Below are positions 1 to 6,200 of a DNA stretch of 10,101 nucleotides, piece after piece. Where the stretch lies: the NCBI GenBank assembly GCA_011391835.1, contig JAABPS010000078.1:1-10101 (forward strand), given 5' to 3'. The position numbers and the translations under genes are program-made. The notes below the pieces were generated by a model, which saw nothing but the letters and a program-made list of their open reading frames with translations, was not told the origin of the DNA and did not search any database. Numbering within the stretch: position 1 is the first letter of the stretch; each line of letters starts with the position of its first letter. This DNA is from Desulfobacteraceae bacterium (GTDB lineage Bacteria > Desulfobacterota > Desulfobacteria > Desulfobacterales > JAABPS01).

Positions 1-161
1 AGGACAGAGGAAGCATATGTGTCATGGATAAAAGGTATAGGAATATAGGGACTTCTTTTAATATATAACGTACATAAAAGTATAAAACCAATTTAAATCG
101 CTCTTTGATAATTTGAATTACTACCACCAGCCATGGGATTCTTGGGGATGTAGGGCCATAG

Positions 162-186
162 GATGCGCTGACGTAGGAAGCGCATC
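162..186. repeat. 7-bp perfect inverted repeat, REP-like hairpin
   Basis: GATGCGC (162-168) and GCGCATC (180-186) form a perfect stem around an 11-nt loop. Read on the minus strand the element resembles the short GC-rich hairpins dispersed between genes in many bacteria (REP-like). That resemblance is from memory; only one copy lies in this window, so dispersal cannot be shown here. Confidence 0.5.
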
Positions 187-241
187 ATCTATCTGACTTT
201 GACCTGGAATCTATTAAAGTTACATATAGATAGATGCCTGG

Positions 242-262
242 ATCCCGGATCAAGTCCGGGAT
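242..262. repeat. 8-bp perfect inverted repeat, dispersed-repeat-like
   Basis: ATCCCGGA (242-249) and TCCGGGAT (255-262) pair perfectly around a 5-nt loop (TCAAG). The element with its flanks, when translated, gives the 'PGSRIKSGMT' type of spurious peptide I remember from automatically called intergenic ORFs in many genomes, which suggests a widespread intergenic repeat. There is no T-tract, so it is not a convincing terminator. Confidence 0.55.
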
Positions 263-283
263 GACTTGTAGAGATTGGGATAC

Positions 284-342
284 CCGATTCGAGATAGGGA
301 CGCCCGATTCGAGATGGGACATCCGATTCGAGATAGGGACAT
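284..342. repeat. tandem array, three ~20-bp units
   Basis: Three head-to-tail copies starting with CCGATTCGAGAT lie at 284-303 (20 bp), 304-322 (19 bp) and 323-342 (20 bp), preceded by a partial diverged copy at about 271-283. The middle copy lacks one base, so length is not held in multiples of three, arguing against coding. There are no unique spacers between units, so it is not a CRISPR array. Confidence 0.75.
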
Positions 343-380
343 CCTACTTTGCCAGTTTAGATAATAGAAATAAATTACTT

Positions 381-902
381 TTAAAACAGCGATGGTGGTT
401 GTTTTTTAATTGTAATGAGGTTGATTACTTCATCGACGGTTGCAGCGCAATCATTTGGGGAATATTGTTTGTTTTTAATCATGTCTTTTAATAAATTCAA
501 ATTGGCGACAATTTTTTCCTTTAACAATACTTCCTTTCTCCTGGTTTCAAGATACCGTTCAAAATCAGTTGCAAGCCATTGAAACTGGTCAGAATCTCTA
601 AATTTAAATTTGCGTTTAGGAATTTTGTCATACGTGATGTCACGCAAGACCTTACCAAGGTTGTACAGAGGCCCGGCGATGGAATGGGTGTACAGAATGG
701 AAAAGAGGCTGAGCGTAATCGAATACACAATAAAGGCAAATACAAAGCGCCATTTAAATCCCGATTGGTATAATAACGGGATCGTTACACCAATGGCAAT
801 GGCAGTCAGCAGCATAATGGGAACTGCGATAAAAAGAAAATGAAACTGAAATTTTTTATTTATCAGGAATGTGCGCCTTTTGATTATTGTATCTTTCTCC
901 AT
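381..902 (-). CDS. two-TM HAMP-domain membrane protein (no output domain)
   Basis: A 173-aa inner-membrane protein. A basic N-terminus (residues 1-18) is followed by two hydrophobic segments (about 21-45 and 51-72). A HAMP-like stretch then begins at HSIAGPLYNLGKVL (about 73-86), and a charged helical tail (about 115-145) ends the protein. HAMP regions relay signals from membrane helices to kinase or methyl-accepting domains, but the protein stops before any such domain, so it would have to act through a partner. The start is supported by GGAGGAG 5 nt upstream of the ATG at 902. The gene lies 159 bp downstream of the ABC permease gene in the same direction; no clear terminator is seen between them, so co-transcription is possible. 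Alternatively it may be a chemoreceptor-like remnant, but the intact frame and strong SD argue for a working gene. Confidence 0.75.
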   Translation of the reverse strand: MEKDTIIKRRTFLINKKFQFHFLFIAVPIMLLTAIAIGVTIPLLYQSGFKWRFVFAFIVYSITLSLFSILYTHSIAGPLYNLGKVLRDITYDKIPKRKFKFRDSDQFQWLATDFERYLETRRKEVLLKEKIVANLNLLKDMIKNKQYSPNDCAATVDEVINLITIKKQPPSLF

Positions 903-1061
903 GGCTCTCCTCCATCGGGTTTATGTGCCATCAGCATGATATACAAATAAACAGGGAAAAACGGGCAAATCAGGATGAAAAAGCAATAATCGAATATCGC
1001 TGCTGGATGATATTCTATCTGCTTTTAAAATCAAGAAAAATCATAAATTGAGGGTCTCTGT

Positions 1062-1871
1062 TTATACATCCTTCCGGTTAAATACCCATATCAAAATGAT
1101 ATAGGAAATAAGGATATAAAAACAAATGTTTACTAATGGATGTACCGGGCCCTTCGTATTAAAATTACTATCGCCGACAAACGAAGACGCATAATATTGA
1201 AGCATCGCGGTCTTGGGCCAGAGAACTTGCCAGATTGATACATTGTTTTCCATTGCAGATGACACAAGAGGCCGGAACATTCCGCTGTGTTGCGCAAGAT
1301 AGAACGAATCGGAAACGAAGCTGATTCCAGTGATTCCTATTGCTGTGATAGCTGCGATAACGTCAGGAAGAAACAAGGAAAGCAGGCTTGTTAGAATTGT
1401 CAGAAAAAGAAGATTTATCATGCAGATGACGGAGGCGAGAAGGAATTCAGGCAATACATCTCCGGTGTTCATGAATGCAATGATGACAATCGTCAGATGG
1501 AGAATAAACATAAAGACAGAGACGAGGATCCAAACACCTGCTATGCGTCCCAACACATAATCCGAGCGTTTTATGGGCTTTGAAAGAACGAGTACAGTAT
1601 TGCCATTTTGGCTGTCACGGGTGAATATATTCATTGAAAGCAATGCAGTCAAAAACATCATACCGCCGGCAATCAGATGAAAGGCGAATTTTGATGCATG
1701 CCACGCAATGGCAAGATTATCGATCTGTTGGTTGTTCACCACCACATTACCGCTGTAGCAGCTGCGAAGAAGCAGAACAAGCAGAATACAGGCGGCCAGA
1801 AGTATATAGAAACTTTTTTGGCGTATCTGATCCTGTAATGAAAAGATAGCAATACGAACTATTTTAGGCAT
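1062..1871 (-). CDS. ABC-2 type transporter permease
   Basis: A 269-aa integral membrane protein with about six hydrophobic segments (roughly residues 21-36, 62-80, 109-133, 143-167, 170-187, 247-265). The segment FTRDSQNGNTVLVLSKPIKRSDYVLGR, residues 83-109, is the cytoplasmic stretch typical of ABC-2 permeases ('R..GT...L.kPi.R..yv.gK'). It should form the membrane channel of an exporter with the ATPase encoded just upstream: the ATG at 1871 overlaps the end of the ATPase gene by 8 bp, indicating translational coupling. The substrate cannot be read from sequence; members of this group export drugs, lipids, polysaccharide or sodium, or help build surface structures. No accessory membrane-fusion or periplasmic protein is present nearby. 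The family call is firm, the substrate unknown. Confidence 0.88.
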   Translation of the reverse strand: MPKIVRIAIFSLQDQIRQKSFYILLAACILLVLLLRSCYSGNVVVNNQQIDNLAIAWHASKFAFHLIAGGMMFLTALLSMNIFTRDSQNGNTVLVLSKPIKRSDYVLGRIAGVWILVSVFMFILHLTIVIIAFMNTGDVLPEFLLASVICMINLLFLTILTSLLSLFLPDVIAAITAIGITGISFVSDSFYLAQHSGMFRPLVSSAMENNVSIWQVLWPKTAMLQYYASSFVGDSNFNTKGPVHPLVNICFYILISYIILIWVFNRKDV

Positions 1872-2577
1872 TTTTTTTATCTACCCATCGCACAAACACA
1901 TCTTCCAGTGTTTCGTCTTTTTGAACAATGTTGTGGATTGAATCTTTGACAAGAATATTTCCCTTGCTCATGATTGCAACCGTATCGCAGATTTTTTCAA
2001 CTTCTGAAAGAAAATGAGAGTTGAGAACAATGGTCGTTCCCTGATTGCGCAGGCTTTCCAAAATCTTACGAAAATCTCTGATACCCAGGGGATCAAGACC
2101 TGACGCTGGTTCATCCAGTATTAAAAGTTTTGGCTTCCCAATGAGGGCTGCGGCAAGGCCGATGCGTTGTGACATGCCTTTTGAATATGTGCTGGCCCTT
2201 TGTTTTTTTTCTTTGACCATATCCACATGCTCAAGAAGTGAATCTATTTCACGAATAGCATCCGTGCGTGTTAAATCGATCAGCGCAGCGTGACGGAGAA
2301 GATATTCCCATCCCGAAAGATACGGAGGAATACGGTGATTTTCAGCAAGATAGCCAACCTTGTTTCGAGCCTGATGATATTGAGCGGGAACGCCATCGAT
2401 TTTAAGAGTTCCCGTTGTTGCTTTTGAAAATCCCATCAGCATCCGAACAATGGTGGTTTTCCCTGCGCCATTAGGCCCCAGGAGCGCAAAAAATTCACCT
2501 TTTTCAACGCGATACGATACATTATCGACGGCGGTGGTGGAATTAAACTTTTTTGTAACTGCATCAAGGGATATCAA
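1864..2577 (-). CDS. ABC transporter ATP-binding protein
   Basis: A 237-aa nucleotide-binding subunit that powers the partner permease (1062-1871). It shows Walker A GPNGAGKT (residues 34-41), signature YSKGMSQRIGLA (131-142), Walker B LLILDEPASGLDP (151-163) and the switch His in NSHFLSE (H188). The Q-loop reads VGYLAEN (74-80), with Glu where many ABC ATPases have Gln, a common variant in this exporter group. The start codon is TTG at 2577: an in-frame TAA lies just upstream, no closer ATG exists, and the N-terminus MISLDAVTKKF aligns with the usual beginning of the family. A promoter with 17-bp spacing lies 59 bp upstream. The 3' end overlaps the permease start by 8 bp. Confidence 0.92.
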   Translation of the reverse strand: MISLDAVTKKFNSTTAVDNVSYRVEKGEFFALLGPNGAGKTTIVRMLMGFSKATTGTLKIDGVPAQYHQARNKVGYLAENHRIPPYLSGWEYLLRHAALIDLTRTDAIREIDSLLEHVDMVKEKKQRASTYSKGMSQRIGLAAALIGKPKLLILDEPASGLDPLGIRDFRKILESLRNQGTTIVLNSHFLSEVEKICDTVAIMSKGNILVKDSIHNIVQKDETLEDVFVRWVDKKNA

Positions 2578-2635
2578 TGTTGCTAAAATTCCTTTTTTTT
2601 AACGTTTGCGAATGAAATGAGCTTATTCGTGGGAG

Positions 2636-2664
2636 ACTATAGTGATATATTTTACTGGCGTCAA
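2636..2664 (-). promoter_or_regulatory. sigma70-type promoter of the ABC operon
   Basis: Reading the minus strand, TTGACG (2664-2659) and TATAGT (2641-2636) are separated by exactly 17 bp; each box matches the consensus at five of six positions. Transcription would start near 2629, giving a leader of about 50 nt before the TTG start at 2577. The position, between the sulfotransferase-like gene and the ATPase gene, lets the ABC pair be expressed independently. Confidence 0.6.
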
Positions 2665-2716
2665 GAATAATAAAAGACATCTATCATCCTTGCATTTATC
2701 TGTATATTTTTTGGTT

Positions 2717-3361
2717 TCATGGAAGAAACCGGCGGTTTAAATCCAATTGATTTAAAATTGCCGATGTTCTTTCATGTATGCTTTTTATGGTTGCAGCAGG
2801 CAGATATTTTTCAATTTTATTTTTATCCGAATAAAATTTATTGCGTCCCTTTACGCCCACAAAATCACACAGTTGTTTAAAAACTTTTTTGCTGGCAATC
2901 AAATCTTCAATTTTTACAATAGCGATATGATCCCGATAGTGTTCGAGTGCGCTCAGCACAGACGCATTTCTCCGGTTCCACATTTCGCAAAATTGGTTGT
3001 CATCTGAGACCCAGTCCTCATGGGGATATTTTATCAATCTGGAATAGAAAACGCTGGCAGGATGTCGGTAGTTCCAGATAATTTTAACAGTGTACTGGGA
3101 AAACTCAGAAAAAATAGTCTTTACTTCTCTTTTTTTTGTTTCGGATTTTGCTTCTATAAATGTTATGGGCTTTGAATTTTCAAGCAACGGCTGAATTGAT
3201 TCTAACGGCTTAAGGAAGAAATTATCAAAAAATCGTTTATCTTTTTCAGTGAATATGGATACCTTTCGCTTATATCGAAAAACATCCAATACAGTTGAGC
3301 CGCCTGAACGCTGGATGCCCATAATAAAAAACAGGATCTTTTCTTCTTGTTTGTGTTTCAT
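2717..3361 (-). CDS. sulfotransferase-like family protein
   Basis: A 214-aa protein resembling PAPS-dependent sulfotransferases, which move a sulfuryl group from PAPS to a hydroxyl or amine. The 5'-phosphosulfate-binding loop is seen as MGIQRSGGSTVL (residues 14-25; the family usually has G..RSGT[ST]). A 3'-phosphate-binding motif follows as NYRHPASVFYSRL (97-109, with R99 and S107 in the binding positions), then the KIEDL strand (150-154). At 214 aa it is shorter than most family members and more AT-rich than its neighbours, which may indicate horizontal transfer. The ATG at 3361 is preceded by AGGG only 2 nt away, a poor SD spacing, and by a 15-bp inverted repeat (3369-3383). Target substrate unknown; a kinase-like P-loop protein is the alternative, but the 3'-phosphate motif favours sulfotransferase. 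Confidence 0.72.
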   Translation of the reverse strand: MKHKQEEKILFFIMGIQRSGGSTVLDVFRYKRKVSIFTEKDKRFFDNFFLKPLESIQPLLENSKPITFIEAKSETKKREVKTIFSEFSQYTVKIIWNYRHPASVFYSRLIKYPHEDWVSDDNQFCEMWNRRNASVLSALEHYRDHIAIVKIEDLIASKKVFKQLCDFVGVKGRNKFYSDKNKIEKYLPAATIKSIHERTSAILNQLDLNRRFLP

Positions 3362-3368
3362 TGCCCTA

Positions 3369-3383
3369 ATACCATCGTGGTAT
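3369..3383 (-). promoter_or_regulatory. inverted repeat before sulfotransferase start
   Basis: ATACCA (3369-3374) and TGGTAT (3378-3383) are perfect inverted arms with a 3-nt centre, ending 7 bp before the ATG at 3361. It could be a repressor site or an mRNA hairpin that masks the weak ribosome binding site. Function is inference. Confidence 0.35.
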
Positions 3384-3451
3384 CCATTTTATTCACATAC
3401 GTTTTTTATCGCTTATGTAGCAGAATATGAACTAAAAATAAAATAAAAATA

Positions 3452-3481
3452 TTGCCATCTTATGAATGATTACCATATAGT
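3452..3481 (+). promoter_or_regulatory. candidate promoter of the acyl-CoA synthetase gene
   Basis: TTGCCA (3452-3457) and TATAGT (3476-3481) are spaced by 18 bp; each box matches the sigma70 consensus at five of six positions. It lies in the AT-rich divergent intergenic region, about 58 bp before the ATG at 3540, leaving a leader of roughly 50 nt. Confidence 0.45.
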
Positions 3482-3539
3482 TAGAGCAGTATGTTCACCA
3501 TAAAATTATGCACTTTACAGTAATCTAAAGGAGGAGATC

Positions 3540-5063
3540 ATGGGGGTACGTGATTATACAATTTATGATGTTATCTGCAGAAATGCGGAAATTTATCCTC
3601 ATCGTGATGCCATCGTGTATAAAGAATCCCGGTTGACACATAAGGAGTTTAAACAGAAATGTGATCAAATCGCTGCCGGCTTAACGAAAGCAGGTATAAG
3701 CAAAGGCGACCGCATGGGTGTCGTGGCGCACAATAGTGATGAGTATTTGATTCTGTATGGCGCAGCAGCGAAAATTGGCGCGATTGTCCTTGCAGTCAAC
3801 TGGCGTTTTCAACTGGATGAAATTCACTATGTTCTTAACGACTGTACCCCAAAAATTGTTTTTGCGGGATCGGAATATCAGCAGACGATATCAGAGATAA
3901 AATCAAAAATAAAAACCATTGAACACTGCTATACAATTGGAGCAGGGGAAAATGGGAAAGGATTTATTCCATTTTCTCAACTTTATTCCGATGAGAATAT
4001 GAATGAACTATTTGATATTCCAATGGATTCAGGCTTTGTTATTATTCATACGGCTGCGGTGGAAGGAAAGCCAAGGGGAGCGCTTCTGAGCCAGGGAAAT
4101 CTCATTTACGCAGGTTTGATTACCATGAGAAACTTCAACCTGACGAAGGATGACTGTCATATTGGCGTACTGCCTCTTTTTCATGTGGCTGGACTGAATC
4201 TTTCCATTGCCATGATGCAGGCTGGAGGGAAAAATGCGATTTTAGAGCGATTTGATCCTGAAACAGCCCTTCAGCTTATTGAGAAAGAGAAGGGGACTGC
4301 ATTATTTAACTTCGCTCCGATACTGGGCATGATGATGGATGTTTATGAAAAAGGAACCTATGACGTATCAAGCATACGACACGTTACAGGTATGGATAGT
4401 GCAGAAAATATCCTGCGATTCATGAAACTGGCGCCACAGGCCAGATACCATACAGGATTCGGTCAGACAGAGGCCTTGGGCGTGAGCGGCTGCCCTGTAG
4501 ATGAGAAACCGGGCAGCGCCGGGAAGCCGACCTTTCTGGCAAAAGTAGCGCTGTTAGATGACCACGATGCCATGGTTCCAACAGGACAGCCCGGAGAAAT
4601 TTGTGTGAAGTCACCTACTGTTTTTTTAGGATATTGGGGTCGTGCAGACGAAACAGCCTATACATTTAGAAACGGATGGCATCATACAGGTGATATTGGG
4701 CGTTTTGATGAACAGGGGTACTTGTGGTATGTAAAACGAAAAGCACAGAAAGAACTGATCAAGCCTGGAGGAGAAAATGTATATCCAGCGGAAGTTGAAC
4801 AGACAATCCTTGAACACGAAGCAGTTGATGAAGTCTGTGTCATAGGCGTTGCGGATAAAAAATGGGGAGAAGCCATCAAAGCTGTGTGCGTTCGGGCACA
4901 TGGAAAAACTGTTGAAGAGAATGAACTCAAAGAATTCGTGGCACAGAGAATTGCACGGTACAAGAAGCCCCAGATAATTGTTTTTGTTGATTCACTTCCT
5001 AAAAATGAACGTGGCGAGATAAACCGCGACCAGGTCAAAAAGGATCATGGAGGTAAATATTAG
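3540..5063 (+). CDS. acyl-CoA synthetase (AMP-dependent ligase family), atypical active site
   Basis: A 507-aa adenylate-forming enzyme, normal length for acyl-CoA ligases, expected to activate a carboxylic acid to its CoA thioester via acyl-AMP. N-terminal domain: NWRFQLDEIHYVLND (87-101); LPLFHVAGLN (211-220); the acyl-adenylate motif GFGQTEALG (306-314); HHTGDIGRFD with ribose-binding D385. The hinge and C-terminal domain include KELIKPGGENVYPAEVE (404-420). Two signature sites are altered. The P-loop, usually TSGTTGxPKG, is HTAAVEGKPRG (170-180). The A10 motif, usually PKxxxGK, is PKNERGE (487-493), so Glu493 replaces the lysine needed for adenylation. I recall a subfamily of anaerobe ligases with similar motifs, so this may be a lineage trait rather than decay. 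The start is fixed by AGGAGG 5 nt before the ATG. Substrate unknown; activity in the usual sense is uncertain. Confidence 0.88.
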   Translation: MGVRDYTIYDVICRNAEIYPHRDAIVYKESRLTHKEFKQKCDQIAAGLTKAGISKGDRMGVVAHNSDEYLILYGAAAKIGAIVLAVNWRFQLDEIHYVLNDCTPKIVFAGSEYQQTISEIKSKIKTIEHCYTIGAGENGKGFIPFSQLYSDENMNELFDIPMDSGFVIIHTAAVEGKPRGALLSQGNLIYAGLITMRNFNLTKDDCHIGVLPLFHVAGLNLSIAMMQAGGKNAILERFDPETALQLIEKEKGTALFNFAPILGMMMDVYEKGTYDVSSIRHVTGMDSAENILRFMKLAPQARYHTGFGQTEALGVSGCPVDEKPGSAGKPTFLAKVALLDDHDAMVPTGQPGEICVKSPTVFLGYWGRADETAYTFRNGWHHTGDIGRFDEQGYLWYVKRKAQKELIKPGGENVYPAEVEQTILEHEAVDEVCVIGVADKKWGEAIKAVCVRAHGKTVEENELKEFVAQRIARYKKPQIIVFVDSLPKNERGEINRDQVKKDHGGKY

Positions 5064-5069
5064 AATTGC

Positions 5070-5109
5070 AAAAAAAAACGGCTAATTGATCTATCTTCAA
5101 CTAGCCGTT
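5070..5109 (-). terminator. intrinsic terminator of the minus-strand transcripts
   Basis: AACGGCTA (5077-5084) pairs perfectly with TAGCCGTT (5102-5109) around a 17-nt loop. On the minus strand the stem runs directly into a T-tract (the nine A's at 5070-5078 on the plus strand). It would end transcripts coming from the DUF2459 gene 316 bp upstream. On the plus strand it lacks a U-tract, so it is a poor terminator for the acyl-CoA synthetase gene just before it. The stem is short and the loop long, so strength is uncertain. Confidence 0.5.
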
Positions 5110-5119
5110 AAGGAGGAAT

Positions 5120-5146
5120 ATGATTAAATCAGATGTTGAAAAGTAA
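5120..5146 (+). CDS. orphan 8-codon ORF with a perfect SD
   Basis: An AAGGAGG box (5110-5116) sits 3 nt before an ATG that opens MIKSDVEK and then stops at TAA (5144-5146). The SD abuts the hairpin at 5077-5109. No plus-strand gene follows, so it is not an obvious leader peptide. It may be the truncated start of a lost gene that once followed the acyl-CoA synthetase, or chance. Confidence 0.2.
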   Translation: MIKSDVEK

Positions 5147-5252
5147 TTATGCAAATGGCTTGCCAAAATTTAGATTTATTTCAAAAATATTAAATAAAAT
5201 AATTTTATCATAATAAACAGCATGTTAGACTTATATCAATTATCAAAAAAAA

Positions 5253-5393
5253 TTAGTGATACGATAGAAAACTGATCTTTTTAGCAGGCTTTGTTTCCCT
5301 ATGGAAACTCCTTGGTTTCCAAAAGGAAACAAGGAGTGCTAAATATGCCCATGCTATTTTAGTGGTGGTTTCTCGTTTTTCCTGCAAATCCAT
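5253..5393 (-). CDS. possible small membrane protein, 46 aa
   Basis: A minus-strand ORF beginning MDLQEKRETTTK, with a hydrophobic stretch IAWAYLALLVSFW (about residues 13-25) and a basic tail ending in SFLSYH. AAGGAA lies about 8 nt upstream of its ATG at 5393, a usable ribosome binding site. It starts 31 bp after the DUF2459 stop on the same strand and ends before the hairpin terminator, so it could be the last cistron of that transcript. Against it: the large inverted repeat 5280-5343 occupies much of the frame, which may mean the sequence is kept for structure. I recognise no family. Confidence 0.22.
   Translation of the reverse strand: MDLQEKRETTTKIAWAYLALLVSFWKPRSFHRETKPAKKISFLSYH
5280..5343. 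repeat. nested inverted repeat, potential three-way junction
   Basis: Outer arms TTTAGCA (5280-5286) and TGCTAAA (5337-5343) pair perfectly. Inside are two hairpins: GTTTCC (5293-5298) with GGAAAC (5303-5308) over a CTAT loop, and 5309-5320 with 5325-5335 over an AAAA loop with one bulged G. The hexamers GTTTCC and GGAAAC alternate four times, so different pairings are possible. Neither strand continues into a T-tract, so it is not a simple terminator. It could be a small mobile palindromic element, an RNA processing structure or an attenuator-like switch. Confidence 0.6.
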
Positions 5394-5424
5394 TTTTGGT
5401 TTCCTTTATGTTGCATGTGTTGTT

Positions 5425-6108
5425 TTAATCATCTTCTTTGATTTCCTGTATCACCACACCGAATTTTTTGGTTTGAATAAATACATTTTTGGCTCTGACA
5501 GCATAGACAGGGGTTATGGGACAACCTGCTGACCGAAGCGCTGAAGCGGTCCAGGTATTACAGGTTTTAGGGAAGAAGTAACTTTGATTTGATTGGTAGA
5601 AACGGCTTTTTCCGTAAATGCCTGGGCCTGAATCAACTGCATTTCCATTGGCGTCTGTAACATACGAGGCTTCAATAAAATCGCATAAATTGTTAAAGCC
5701 CTGTTCACTCAGGTTCACTTTGACGATCCCGCTTTTCGGGAAGTGGATTTCAACAGGCAGGTGAAGTTCCACTAAATGCAGAACAGATGGCGTAGGGAAA
5801 ATAGCTGCCTTGACCGTGGTCCAAAAACTGAATTCTTTTGATCTGTAAAATCCTTCATCTCCCCAGCCGATTTCAATGGATGTACTCTTTTTAAAAAAAT
5901 CGGGTATCAGATGTTGTTGATTCGAGATGTCTGCGATATTAAGAACGAGCCCTGTGTGCCATCCATGGCTGACCACATAAATCGTCTTGACGGGATCGCC
6001 GGGTTCCGGAGGGTATAAATTTTTTACAGGGCCCAAACACCCTGAATTTATCAGAAACAGAATAAGCAGTATCAAAAACAATTTTGGATTGATCGTATTT
6101 GCTTTCAT
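5425..6108 (-). CDS. DUF2459/TIGR02117 family exported (lipo)protein
   Basis: A 227-aa protein from the ATG at 6108. A hydrophobic N-terminal segment (residues 10-20) is followed by Cys24 in INSGC, a lipobox-like site with an unusual Asn at -3, so a lipoprotein is possible but not certain. Family signatures follow: VSHGWHTG (46-53), IGWGDEGFYR (80-89) and TCNTWTASALR (182-192). The family is of unknown function; members lie near urease genes in some genomes, but no urease genes are here. The order of conserved His (48, 51) and Cys183 recalls permuted NlpC/P60-like hydrolases, which is my speculation. The frame stays open to 6240, overlapping the preceding gene; ATG 6159 is another candidate. 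I prefer 6108 because it puts the signal segment at the N-terminus, though its SD (AGGG, 2 nt away) is poor. Confidence 0.78.
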   Translation of the reverse strand: MKANTINPKLFLILLILFLINSGCLGPVKNLYPPEPGDPVKTIYVVSHGWHTGLVLNIADISNQQHLIPDFFKKSTSIEIGWGDEGFYRSKEFSFWTTVKAAIFPTPSVLHLVELHLPVEIHFPKSGIVKVNLSEQGFNNLCDFIEASYVTDANGNAVDSGPGIYGKSRFYQSNQSYFFPKTCNTWTASALRSAGCPITPVYAVRAKNVFIQTKKFGVVIQEIKEDD

Positions 6109-6200
6109 TGCCCTGCAGGATCGTATGATCCGTTTCAAAATGGTGTATCTATTTCCCATAAAAACTCTGACGCAAAAGTAAAGGAATGGGGCGGAAGACC

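Larger units (their letters stand above)
1..380. other. gene-free left flank with intergenic repeats
   Basis: No convincing gene is present. The one ORF here of any length (234-491, plus) reads through repeat DNA and overlaps the end of the real minus-strand gene at 381-902 without family resemblance, so I do not call it. The stretch is AT-rich at 1-120 and then carries a hairpin at 162-186, a second at 242-262 and a tandem array at 284-342, described separately. I see no promoter or tRNA here. Confidence 0.6.
5064..5424. other. 361-bp AT-rich intergenic region with several structures
   Basis: This gap lies between convergent genes (plus-strand ligase, minus-strand DUF2459 gene). It contains a terminator-like hairpin for minus-strand transcripts (5070-5109), an 8-codon plus-strand ORF with perfect SD (5120-5146), a nested inverted repeat able to form a three-way junction (5280-5343), and a possible 46-aa minus-strand ORF (5253-5393). 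No member of a known RNA family is recognised. Confidence 0.6.

Noticed and set aside
271..342. Possible CRISPR array
   Set aside because: The ~20-bp units are directly abutting with no unique spacers and only three copies; no cas gene is present.
234..491. 85-aa plus-strand ORF
   Set aside because: It reads through the 242-262 hairpin and the 20-bp tandem repeats, then antisense to the HAMP gene; its repetitive peptide reflects the DNA repeats and it has no SD.
2713..2730. Hairpin GGTTTC/GAAACC as terminator of the sulfotransferase gene
   Set aside because: On the minus strand the stem is followed by A's, not T's, and it overlaps the stop codon; likely incidental.
4420..5038. Minus-strand ORFs opposite the acyl-CoA synthetase
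   Set aside because: They are antisense to a gene with clear motifs and strong SD; composition is Cys/Ser/Phe-rich as expected for shadow frames.
5280..5343. tRNA-like cloverleaf
   Set aside because: The fold has only two internal hairpins, lacks a 7-nt anticodon loop, a TTC-type T arm and other tRNA invariants.
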